From Hydrangea macrophylla (Eukaryota; Streptophyta; Magnoliopsida; Cornales; Hydrangeaceae), in assembly GCA_033977485.1 (NCBI GenBank), contig CM066989.1, positions 92,771,887 to 92,835,886 of the forward strand: 64,000 bases of DNA. Direction: 5' to 3'. How positions within the stretch are numbered: the stretch's first letter is position 1; every line of letters starts with the position of its first letter. The translations under genes were made by a program, and so were the position numbers. This document shows, in pieces, positions 38,501 to 50,500 of this stretch. Under the pieces are notes generated by a model, which saw only the letters and a list, made by a program, of their open reading frames with translations, was not told the DNA's origin and ran no database searches.

Positions 38501-41500
38501 GGCAGTTCTAGTGGTGGGTCCCGTGCTGGTGGTCGTACTACTAGTGGTCGCGGGGATAGGAAGTGTGATCATTGTGGTGGAAATAATCACACGGAGCCTT
38601 ATTGTTGGGTTAAGTATGGTAAACCAGAGTTTGCCAATCATACTATTGATGGTACTTCGCAGGCTATGCCGACTCCTTCTGTTGGATCCACTACTTCCGG
38701 CTCTAATTCTAATGAAGCACTCACTACTCAGCTTGGCGAGCTTGTCCAGACCTTGCGTACTGTTCTTCCTACTCCCTCTACTAGTGCACTCGCAGATTCA
38801 GGTAATGTTGCATGTGTAGCCCGTTCGCCTTCATCCTGGGTCATTGACTCTGGAGCTAGCTCACATATGTCTGGTATACAATCTCTCTTCTCTAATTTAC
38901 ATCCTATTAAACACCATATTCTTTTAGCCGATGGATCATCTCGCCCAGTTCTTGGGAAAGGTGTTCTTCATCCTACTTCCTCGTTGTCTTTATCCTCTAG
39001 TCTGTATGTTCCCGATTTTCCCTTTAATTTGCTTTCGGTCAGTCAATTAACTAAAGCTTTACATTGTTCCATAACCTTTTCTCCCACTTCGTGTATCTTT
39101 CAGGACCTCAAGACGAAGAAGACGATTGGTTCGGGACATGAGAAAGATGGCCTGTACTACTTGGATCCTGGTGAATCAACATCTTCCCCTGCTTCTGCCT
39201 TCAGTGCTGCCGTTTCTCCTCTTCAGTGGCACTTTTGTTTGGGCCATCCGTCTTTGGTCAAGCTGAAATTAGTTGTTCCTGGTTTGAGTCGTATTTCAAG
39301 TCTAGATTGTGAGGCTTGTCAATTAGGCAAGCATCACCGTAGTTCATTTCCTACTAGTAATTCTGGTCGTCAGTCCGAGTCATTTACTTTAGTTCATACA
39401 GACATATGGGGACCGTCTCGGTTTCCTAGTTTTAATGGTTTTAAATACTTTGTTATCTTTGTGGATGATTATTCTCGTATGACATGGTTATTTTTGATGA
39501 AAGACAGATCTGAGTTACCGCATATTTATTTTAAGTTCTATAATGAGATATTTGTTCAATTTGGTAAACGGATTAAAATTCTCCGTTCTGATAATGCATT
39601 GGAATATACACAATCTGTTATGGATTCTTTTTGTGTTGATCATGGCATTTTACATCAGACTAGTTGTGCTAACACATCACCACAAAATGGTGTTGCAGAA
39701 AGGAAACATTGACATGTGTTGGATGTTGCTCGTACCTTACTTTTCAATATGCATGTCCCCCGTCATTTTTGGCATGATGCTGTTCTTACTGCGTGTCATC
39801 TTATTAATCGTATGCCATCTGTTGTCCTTAATAACCAATCCCCGTTTTCCTTACTATATTCTCATCTCTCACCTTTTCAACTTACTCCCCGAGTTTTTGG
39901 TTGTGTTGCGTTTGTCCATATTCTTGATGTGGGTCACGATAAGTTGTCTCCACGTGCTCGAAAGTGTGTCTTTGTTGGGTATTCTCGAACTCAGAAAGGT
40001 TACCGCTGCTATAGTCCTGATGCTCGGCGCTACTTTGTCAGTGCCGATGTTACCTTCTTTGAATCCCATTCCTTCTTCTCTTCCTCTGGTCAGACCTTGT
40101 CCACAGATATTATTTCCTGCCGTGAGGGGGCGTCTTCTGTTCCCATTCCTACTCTTCCTATGCCTATGTCCTCGTCTTCGACTCCCACTCCACTGCAGGT
40201 GTATCAGCGATCCAAGGATAGGCCGGTTGTTTCATATGGCCCGAGTGCTACATCTTCACCGTCTGAGGTTCCAGCTTCACCCATTCCTACCAATAGCACA
40301 GATTTACCGATTGCTTTGCGTCGAGGTAAACGCACTTGTACTCAGCATCCTATTGCACACTTTGTGTCTTATAATCGTGTCTCACCATGTCTTCAGTCAT
40401 TTGCTTGTGCCTTGTCCTCTATTTCTGTTCCTACTTCTTATCAGCAGGCTTTATCTTCTTCTGGATGGAAGCATGCTATGGATGAGGAAATGAGTGCTCT
40501 TCATAAGAATCAGACTTGGGATCTCGCGGTTCTTCCCCCTGGTAAGAAAACTGTTGGTTGTCGTTGGGTCTACACAGTTAAATATTTACCTGATGGTTCT
40601 GTTGAGCGTCTTAAGGCACGCTTAGTTGCTAAGGGATATACACAGACGTATGGTGTTGATTATTTTGAGACATTTTCCCTTGTGGCTCGTCTCAACTCTG
40701 TGCGTATTCTTCTTTCTATTGCTGTTAGTCGGTCTTGGCCCTTATATCAACTTGATATCAAGAATGCTTTTTTGCATGGCGATCTTCAGGAAGAGGTTTA
40801 TATGGATCAACCGCCTGGTTATGTTGATGGTAGTAATCCACATCTTGTATGTCGACTGAGGAAGGCTTTATATGGTCTCAAACAGTCTCCTCGTGCTTGG
40901 TTTGATAGATTCAGTTCTGTGGTTATTGCATATGGCTTTAAGCGTTCCACTTATGATCACTCACTCTTTGTTCGACAATCCTCTTCGGGAACTATTGTGC
41001 TGATTGTGTATGTGGATGATATTATTCTCTCTGGGAGTGATTCTATCGGAATTGCTGACTTGAAACGACATCTTGGGCAACACTTTCAGAGTAAAGATTT
41101 GGGTACTCTTCGTTACTTTCTTGGGATTGAAGTTGCTCGTTCTCGTCGGGGTATTTTTTTGTCACAACGGAAGTATGTACTTGATCTCTTATCTGAAACT
41201 GGTCTCTTGGGTACTCGTCCTGCTGATACTCCTATGGATTCCGTGGTTAAACTTGAAGGTGAACAAGGAGATCTTTTTACTGATGTAGGTCGGTATCGCC
41301 GACTAGTTGGGAAATTGATTTATCTTACTGTTACTCGGCCCGATATCACCTATGTTGTTGGCGTGGTTAGTCAGTATATGCATGCTCCACGTCATCCTCA
41401 TTTTGAGGCCGTTTGTCGCATTTTGCGCTACCTTAAGCGGGCTCCTGGGAAAGGGCTCTTGTACAAGCCTTCTACCTCTATTTCTATCACTGGCTATGGT

Positions 41501-44500
41501 GACGCTGATTGGGCCGGTTGTCGTTCTGATCGGCGATCTACCTCTGGCTATTGTACCTTTATTGGCGGAAACTTAGTTACATGGCGCAGTAAGAAACAAA
41601 ATGTTGTTGCGCGCTCTAGTGCTGAAGCTGAGTATCGAGCTATGGCTCATACTGCATCTGAAATGTTGTGGGTTCGTTCCCTTCTTCAGGATATCGGTAT
41701 TGATGTTTCTGCTCCTATGAAAATGTATTGTGACAATCAGGCCGCTCTATTTATTGCCAATAATCCTGTTTTCCATGAGCGCACTAAACATATTGAGGTG
41801 GATTGTCACTTTATTCGTGACCTGTTGCTGAAGAAACAAATTGTTACTGCTTATGTTCAATCAGATAATCAAATTGGTGACATTCTCACCAAGCCGTTGG
41901 CTCGAGCTCCTTTTCATTATTTGTCTTCCAAGTTGGGCATGTTTGATCTGTATGCTCCAACTTGAGGGGGCGTGTTAGAGTTTATTTTAATTGTTTATGT
42001 TATTATTTAGATTGTTACATTGAGGGTAGGATTGTAATTTACCTACTTCTAGGTTTCTTATATATATATGAACATTTACATGGGTGCTGATTAAGCAGCC
42101 ATAATTCTCCCCTTCTTCTCTTCTTCTCTCTTACACATTAACCCTAATATTCATCACATAATTTAACTGCTTTATATACAATTAGTGTTGCTAATGATTT
42201 TCCTTAGGCCTTGTTTGGCAATGCTTGTAGTATGTGTGTTTTCCTAATGCCATAAGCTTAAATTCCCAAACACACCTTGACCCCTATCGATCTACACTAC
42301 CCTTTCAATATTAGTGGAGCTATATGTGCATCAGTATATGTTTACATCATCTTGCATATTCCTTATAAACTACCAATTAATTAGAAGTTAGTGGTTAATG
42401 ATTAGATTGTTAGGCCATTGTCTCCAAGTGGAGGCTTGGTTATTTATACACTAATCTGTGAAGCTATATGTGCATCAGTATATGTTTACATCAATTTGCA
42501 TATTCCTTATAAACTACCAATTAATTAGAAGTTAGTGGTTAATGATTAGATTGTTAGGCCATTGTCTCCAAGTGGAGGCTTGGTTATTTATACACTAATC
42601 TGTGGAGCTATATGTGCATCAGTATATGTTTACATCATTTTTCATATTCCTTATAAACTACCAATTGATTAGAAAGTTAGTGGTTAATGAGTGGATTGTT
42701 AGGCCATTGTCTCCAAGTGGAAGCTTAATTATTTAAACACTCACCTACTCTCTCAAACACACACATTCTGCACTTCTAGCACAGAAAGCTTGAGAGGGTG
42801 CAGAGAGTTCATAATTTCAGAATTTGAAGAGCTCAATCCTCCATAGCCAAAGGTTGAAATTGGAAATTCGTAATTCTTGTTCTTGTATTTCTTTCTCAAC
42901 AACTTCTTCAATCTATATCACAGTGAGTATTCTAAACTCACTTGGAATGTAATCTCATATTTATTTACTGTTAGTTTAGTCTAATTTGAAGAACACCATT
43001 GTTAATTTTCGTATGAAAGCTTGAAGCTCAAAAATGGTAATTTTTCAAACTTAACCAAAATCAATTCTGTGAATTGGGAATGAAAGATCTTAGTCCCAAT
43101 AAGTTGTGGTTCGAATACTACGGCTTAATTCATCCGTATCGCGACGTACCGTTGATTTAAAGTTTTGTCACCTCTCGGTTTTACGTGAAATCCGAGAGCT
43201 ACGATTGACATTTTTCAGCACTGACGACTTTTAGTAAAACGGCCATAACTTCCTCTAGGAAACTCGAAAACGCGCACAGTTTGAAGCGTTGGAAACTAGA
43301 CTCAAAGACCTTTCTGTTGATAATGTAATTCATGTATACAAATTATAACTCATTTTTTAGGGCATTACTTCAAAGTAGACCCACTTGTATTCTAATAGCG
43401 ATAAAAGCATGTTAAAGCATTCTTTGATGAATTCACCGGTTGTTTAATATAAGATTTGATTTCTTCTCGTACATCCATGGTTATCATTCCCAGTACTTTA
43501 TATTTTTGTATTAAGTCACATATCATTCATGTGGAGTCAGTTGTACATGCATGGTGAGTGTTGGTCAGTATGGAAAAGAGTAATGGACAGTGTGGTATAG
43601 TGAGTACGGTTGAGATTGTGTTGTGGACACTCCCTGGTAAGTGAGTACCAAAGTGTGTTGTGATTGAGATTGCGGCGAGGGTGTCTTTGAAATGCGACGG
43701 TGGCAAAATTGGACACTCCCTGACGACCATGGTAGCGTCAAAGTGTGTGAAGCCGAACTTGGACATTCCCTGGCACCCATGGTAGTGCTAAAGTGTGGCC
43801 TACGGACACTCCCTGATACCCGAGTCTGAATACTGCGTGAGGGTTCCTCCGGTATTTGCATGGCGGATTAGGTATTAAAGTGTGAGGCATTGGACACTCC
43901 CTGGTACCCCGGACCAAAGTGTGAGGCAAACTGGACATTCCCTGGCACCCCTGTGCTAAAGTGTGGCTATCGGAGTATTTCAAAGATACTGGTGTGTGAT
44001 AATGGATTGTTGGGTTTTGGTCGAGAGAAAAGAGTCGGTAAGATGAGTTTGGTGCATTGTTTTCATACACGGTCACATATATGTGAATTATAGCTTTCAA
44101 ATGATATTGTTGTTGTTTTCTAAAATGAACTATTTACTCTAATGTAAACTCATTGAATTAAATGGAAATTTGAAAATGGTAAATTAGTATATTTTACATT
44201 CAAAGTTATGTTTTTAATACTCACCAGCTTCTTGAAGCTGACGGCGTTGATGCGTCCTGGACATTCGTGTTCAGGCTTTTCAGGTTACAATCAGGAAGAA
44301 CCTTATGAATACGCTAATTGAGAACAACTGCTGGAAAGAGAATTTACTTTTATATGCTTTAAGTTTATGTGCTTTAAGTTATGAATTAGTTTTGTAATAA
44401 GGATGACTGTAATAGATGACAAGTTATTATTTGTTTCAAGGCGGCCTGTGCCTTTAGATGACCCGTGCTGTAATATTTATTAAGTTAGAAAAATTTTATA

Positions 44501-47500
44501 AGCCTTGATTGCTCTACTCTGATTAAGGGTTTTATGTTGTTCAACGTTTGGGACGGAATCGATACTTCAAACTGTCGCGACCTACGGGTCCATAAAGGAA
44601 ATTAAACGCTTTCCATATTTATGCTACGTCGGGGCGTGACATTTCCCAACTAATTTAGGAAACTGCTGGAGTCCGAGCAGTTTGGAACGCGCCACTGAGT
44701 TAGCTGAGTTGGACATGAACTGTATTGTAATTGGACTGCGTATTCTGACCCATAGGTCGGGGTCGGACCCGGGCCCTGGACTAGAGGGAGGTCGGTCGGT
44801 CGGTTGGGGTCAGACCCGAAGGTCGGGCTTGGAAGGTCGAGCCTAGAGCACTGAATTACGGGACAATTTTGAGCATATCAGCTGCCCCCTATTTCCAAGG
44901 TTGGCATGATGCTATATCAAGTCAAGTTTGGAAATCTGTTGATTCCGCTTACCACTGTCTGATGTTTGCAAAGTTTAAAGCCTGCAGATCTTGGTGAGTC
45001 ACCCTTGTATCAGTAACGCGTCAAGACCAATAACACTATGATTGCTCGGGGAAGTTGCCTTGGAACTTCTGAGTCTTATGAATTCTCAGGAATTGGCTAA
45101 GAGTTTAGACTTAAGCCTAATTCGGAGTCTTTTGAGTGCTCGGGAATTGGCAAAGAGTTGAGACATAGCCTAATTCAGAGTCTTTTGTGTTAAGTTAGCT
45201 CCCAGGATGGTTATCTTCTACCCAATAAAACTTCGTCAAGGTTGTAGGTAGAAGAATTTGACCATGTTTGATAAGCCGACCTAAAGCGTGTTTCTTTAGG
45301 GTCCTCTTTTTTTTTATTTTTTTAATGTAAGCTCCCAGGATGGTTATCTTCTGCCCAGTAAACCTTCGTCAAGGCTGTTGGTAGAAAAATTTGACCATGT
45401 TGGTAGAGCCGACCTAAAGCGTGTTGCTTTAGGATCCTTTTTTATGTTAGCTCCCAGGATGATTATCTTCTACCCAGTACACCTTCGTCAAGGCTGTTGG
45501 TAGAAGAATTTGACCATGTTGGTAGAGCTGACCTCAAGTATATTGTTTTAGGGTCTTTTTTTATGTTAGCTCCCAGGATGGTTATCTTCTGCCCAGTAAG
45601 CCTTTCATCGAGGCTGTTGGTAGAAAAATTTGACAATGTTGGTAGAGCCGATCTAAAGCGTGTTGCATTAGGGTCCTTTTTTACTCCTCTATCGTGGGCC
45701 AACCTAAGAGGCTTTAGTCACCTCTATTGTCGGTTTAGGCCTAATTAGAGACCCAAAATGTATGAATTTTAGGGATTTCTTTTACTTCTCTATCATGAGC
45801 CAACCGAAACGGCTTTAGTCTCCTCTATCGTCGGTTTGGGCCTAAGTGGAGTTTTGCCTCGGGTTAACCGAGGACTTTCACCACGTGGTGGTCTTTTCGG
45901 TGCCTTGGAGTGACCAAGGTCTTTTGTTATGCTCCGGGAATTGGCTAGGCAATCCAAGTCTTTGTAGGAGCTCTTTGACATAGTCTGTGGAGTCTTATGC
46001 TATGGTCTGCAAAAATATACCATTGTAGTTGGGCTCGCTGGACTGTTGGAGACAGGAGCCCGGGTCAGGTCGGGGTCGAGATATCCGAAACCCTGACCGC
46101 TATAAACTGGAGGTCGGGTCAGGTTGGGATCACATACCAGACCGCTGGAGACTGGAGGTCGAGACGGGATTGCCTGACCTGACCATTGGAAACTGAAGGT
46201 CAGGTCGGGATTGCCGGACCCTGATCGCTATAAAATGGAGATCAGATCGGGATCACCGGACCTGACCGTTGGAGACTAGAGGTCGAGTCGGAATCACCGG
46301 ACCTTACTGTTGGAGACTGGAGGTCGGGTCGGGACTGTCGGACCCTGACCGCTGTAAACTGGAGGTCGGGTCGGGATTGCCAGACCCTAACCGCTGTAAA
46401 CTGGAGGTCGGGTTGGGATCGCCAGACCTGTCACGCCCCGACGTAGCATAAATATGGAAAGCGTTTAATTTCCTTTATGGACCCGTAGGTCGCTACAGTT
46501 TGAAGGATCGATTTCGTCCCAAACGTCGAACAGCAATACAATAATCAGAACAGAGGAATCAAAGCTTATAAAACTTTTCTAACTTATTACAATACGGGGT
46601 CAACTAAGACACAAGCCGCCTTAAAACAAAACAATATCTATCGTCTATTACAGTCATCCTTATTATAGAATTAGTTAATCTTAAAACATATAAAAGTAAA
46701 CTCTCTTTCCAGCAGGGATTTTCAATTTGCGTAGTCATAAGGCCCAGCATAGTCATAACCTGAAAAGCCTGAACACGAATGTCCAGGGCGCATCGACGCC
46801 GTCAGCTTCAAGAAGCTGGTGAGTATTAAGAACATAACTTTGAATGTAACACGTACTCATTTTCCATTTTCCAAATCCCTTTTAATTCAACAAGTTTACA
46901 TTAAAGTAAAGAGTTTATTTTAGAAAACAACCACAATATCATTTGAAAGCTATAATACGCATATATGTGACCGTGTATGAAAACAATGCACCATCTCATC
47001 TTACCGACTCTTTTCTCTCGACAAACACAACAACCCACTATCTCACACCAGTATCTTTGAAATACTCCAATAGCCACACTTTAGCACAGGGGTGCCAGGG
47101 AATGTCCAGTTTGCCTCACACTTTAGCACGGGATGCCAGGGAATGTCCAATGCCTCACACTTTAGTACCTAATCCGCCTCGCAAATACCGGAGGAAACCT
47201 CACGCAGTATCCAGACTCGGGTACCAGGGAATGTCCGTAGGCCACACTTTAGCACTACGATGGATGCCAGGGAATGTCCAAGTTCGGCGTCACACACTTT
47301 TAACGCTTCCATGGGCGTCAGGGAGTGTCCAGTTTTGCCACCGTCGCATTTCAAAGATACTCTCACCGCAATCTCAACACGTCACACTTTGGTAGTGTCC
47401 ACACTGACTCAACCACATACTCTTTTCCACACTGACTACCACACATCATGCATGTACAACTGACACCATATGAATGTCATGTAACTATCCACAGAACATA

Positions 47501-50500
47501 TGAAGTACTAGGAATAATAACGAAGTATGCTTGAAAAGAATTGAATTCATAATCGTTCCTTAATGACCAATCATACCCAAAACATAATCTGTTTTAACAT
47601 TTTTCGCAAACAGAGCCTTAAAAACCCACAAGATAACGACCAAACAGTTCCTTAACATGAAATAAGCAAAAACTAGAAACTGCTGGAAGTCGCGCACGCG
47701 GGCCGCTCGCGCGATATGCTCATTTTTCGTTTTATTATAAAAACTTTTAGTTCTGCCGGAAAACACACAGCTCGCGCGCGCGGGCCGCTCACGCGATCGC
47801 GCGCGCGAGTTCATGCAGAAGCTTCATCTTCTTCCCCAGAATTCCCCTGTTTCAGTTCTAAGGGGTCTATTTGACCCATTTTCAATTCTGTAAGTTAACA
47901 AGACATGTAATATATGGATTTCTCCGATTTTTCGCAAGGATTACGAATCTACAATCAATTTTACATGAATCAATCCGTAACTCACGAATTTTATGAAAAA
48001 TCGAAAGATGTCAAAACTTGATTTCTTATATACTTTTTCATATGAACAAATTGGGCTCTAAAACTTTAAACATGACATATATGATATGGAATCTTTCATA
48101 TTTATCTAAGAAATTAGACTTTGGTTAAAGTTAAAAAATTATGAATTTCAAGCTATGGAGTTCATACACAAATTCATCAATGGTGGTTTACGAAATTAAA
48201 CAAACACACAGCAATTAAACATGAAATTACATTCCTAGTGAGTTAGTAATACTCACTGAGATTGAGAGTGTAGAGATTGTTGAGAAAGAGATAAGATATA
48301 GAGATTCCACCACAAGCTTGGCTATGGTGTGAAGCTTTCTCTCACTAAAAAAAATCTGAAATTGAACTCTCAAGCTCTCTCTGAAATTCTCTCTAGAGTA
48401 TTAAACTTCTCCAGATTGAGTGCTGAGTGTGTGTTTATATAGAGATGTAAGAACTTGGAGCCCAAGCTCCTTATGCTTGACTCAACAAAGTGATTTAAAT
48501 TAGTTAATTACTCATATACCATTATGCACATTACATGTATACATACGTATATACACTCTCAGATTGTGAAGGGGTAAATTTAGAGTAGTAAGGGTCAAGA
48601 CCATTTGTTTAGGAAAACAGCTTATAGGTACAAGCATACACATGCAATATAAGCATAGCCAAACAAGGCACAACTCAAGTGGTTGGGAATCTACACACAT
48701 GTTTGGGAATTTTGGCTTAAGGCATAACAATTACACATGCACAAAATGCATTACCAAACAAAGCTTAACTAATCATTAGTTGCCATAAATGGAAAAGTAT
48801 GTGTCACTTCATGATTGGTGGAGATTCCCAAACTGTGGGAGATCAACGCGGCGCGGACAGTTTTGAACATAAACTGGTATTTTTCCGTCGTTCTGCGTCG
48901 CGGTGGTCACCACAAAAATACAGAAAATTCATTTTAACGTAGGAAGTGATTTTCCGGTTTCATAAAAATACTGATTGAGTTAAAAGAAAACATTTCCACC
49001 GTTTTGAAATACAGTTTTGAAATCTAACACAGGCGTTGCTAAATTTTATAAAATCGCAATTTGACCCCAACCAAAATACTTAACTTGCAATAATTTCAAG
49101 GAATAAAATTTAGAACACGAGAAATGTAATAAAGCAGTCAATACAAATTAAATATGGGAATGAAATTTAAATTTATATGAAATGCAGGTTGTTACAAGAC
49201 CTGACCGTTAGAGACAGGAGGACGAGTCGAGACTGCCGTACCCTGACCACTGTAAACTGGAGGTCGGGTCGAGATTGCCAAACCCTGACCACTGCAAATT
49301 GGAGGTCGGGTTGGGATCGCTGGAACTGACCGTTGGAGACTGGAGGTCGGATCGGGATTGCCAAACCCTGACTGCTGCAAACTGGAGGTTGGGTTGGGAT
49401 CGCCTGACCTGACCGTTAGAGATTGGAGGTCGAGTCGAGATTGCTGGACCCTGACCACTGTAAATTGGAGGTAGGGTCGGGATCGCCGGACCCTGATCGC
49501 TGCAAACTGAGGTCGGGTTGGGATCACTGGATCTAACTGTAGGAGACTGCAAGTCGAGTCGGGATCGCTGGACCTGACCGTTGGATACTGGAGGTTGAGT
49601 CAGGACTGTTGGACCATGACCGCTGTAAACTAAAAGTCGGATCGGGATTGCCGGACCCTGACCGCTGCAAACTGGAGGTCGGGTTGGGATCGCCGGACCT
49701 GATTGTTGGAGACTGGAGGTCGGGTCGGGACTACTGAACCCTGACCACTATAAACTAGAGGTCGGGTCGGGTCGGGACTGTCAGACCCTAACCACTGTAA
49801 ACTGGAGATCGAGTTGGGATCGCCAAACCTGACCGTTGGAGACTAGAGGTCGGGTCGGGACTGCAGGACCCTGACCGTTGTAAACTGGAGGTCGGGTCAG
49901 GTTTACCGGACCCTGACCGATGTAGACTGGAGGTCGAGTTAAGATCGCTGGACCTGACCGTTGGAGACTGGAGGTCAGGTCTGGATTGTCGGATCTGACC
50001 GTTGCAAACAAGAGGTCGAGTCGGGATCGCCGGACCCAACCGTTGGAGACTGGAGGTCGGGTCGGGATCACCGGACCTAACCGTTGGAAACTGGAGGTCG
50101 GTTCGGGACTGTCGGACCCTCACTGCTATAAACTGAAGGTCAGATCGGGGTTGCCGGACCCTGACCGCTACAAACTGGAGGTTGGGTTGGGATCGCCGGA
50201 CCTTATTGTTGGAGACTGGCGGTCGGGTTGGAACTGCAGGAAACTGGAGGTCGGGTCGGGATTGCCAGCCCCTAACCGCTGCAAACTGGAGGTCGGGTTG
50301 GGATCGCCAGACCTGACTATTGGAGACTTGAAGGTCGAGTCAGGATTCCCGGACACTGACCGCCATAAACTGAAGGTCAAGTCGGGATCACCAGACCTGA
50401 CCATTGGAGATTGGAGATCGTTTCAGGATCACCAGACCCCCTTTTCCAGGTCTCTTATCAAGGTCAGTACTCCGCTTAGTTCACTGTTTGCATAGTAAGT

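Larger units (their letters stand above)
37024..42168 (+). mobile_element. Ty1/copia element D
   Basis: 5145 bp inserted in the right gypsy LTR. LTRs of 196 bp at 37024-37219 and 41973-42168 differ at about two positions. They start TGTTAGAG and end TTACT/TAACT (TG...CT). Primer-like TGGTTTCAAAGC at 37220, purine tract CTTGAGGGGGCG. Target duplication GCTTT (37019-37023 and 42169-42173). The left arm has the unbroken CAATTGCTTTATATAC. Confidence 0.96.
27480..44641. mobile_element. Ty3/gypsy inverted-repeat (palindromic) element
   Basis: Left arm (27480-32456): forward LTR, primer site, leader, gag, start of protease. Loop (32457-34736): reversed integrase and RT. Right arm (34737-44641): reversed protease, gag, leader, LTR. 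Removing the MITE (left arm) and the TRIM and copia D (right arm) leaves arms of 4435 and 4418 bp that are almost colinear. The main indels are an 11-bp duplication on the left and a 5-bp deletion on the right. Both outer edges are the LTR start (TGTCACGCCCC). The right edge is followed by TTTCC, matching the bases left of the Cassandra fragment. Confidence 0.9.

Noticed and set aside
27480..44641. Two complete gypsy elements inserted head to head
   Set aside because: Each half lacks its second LTR, the halves share one junction, and no target duplication is found between them.
49173..50495. Several overlapping open frames on both strands with repeated peptide units
   Set aside because: Produced by the 42-bp minisatellite of element E. 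No start context, no domain, and open in several frames at once.
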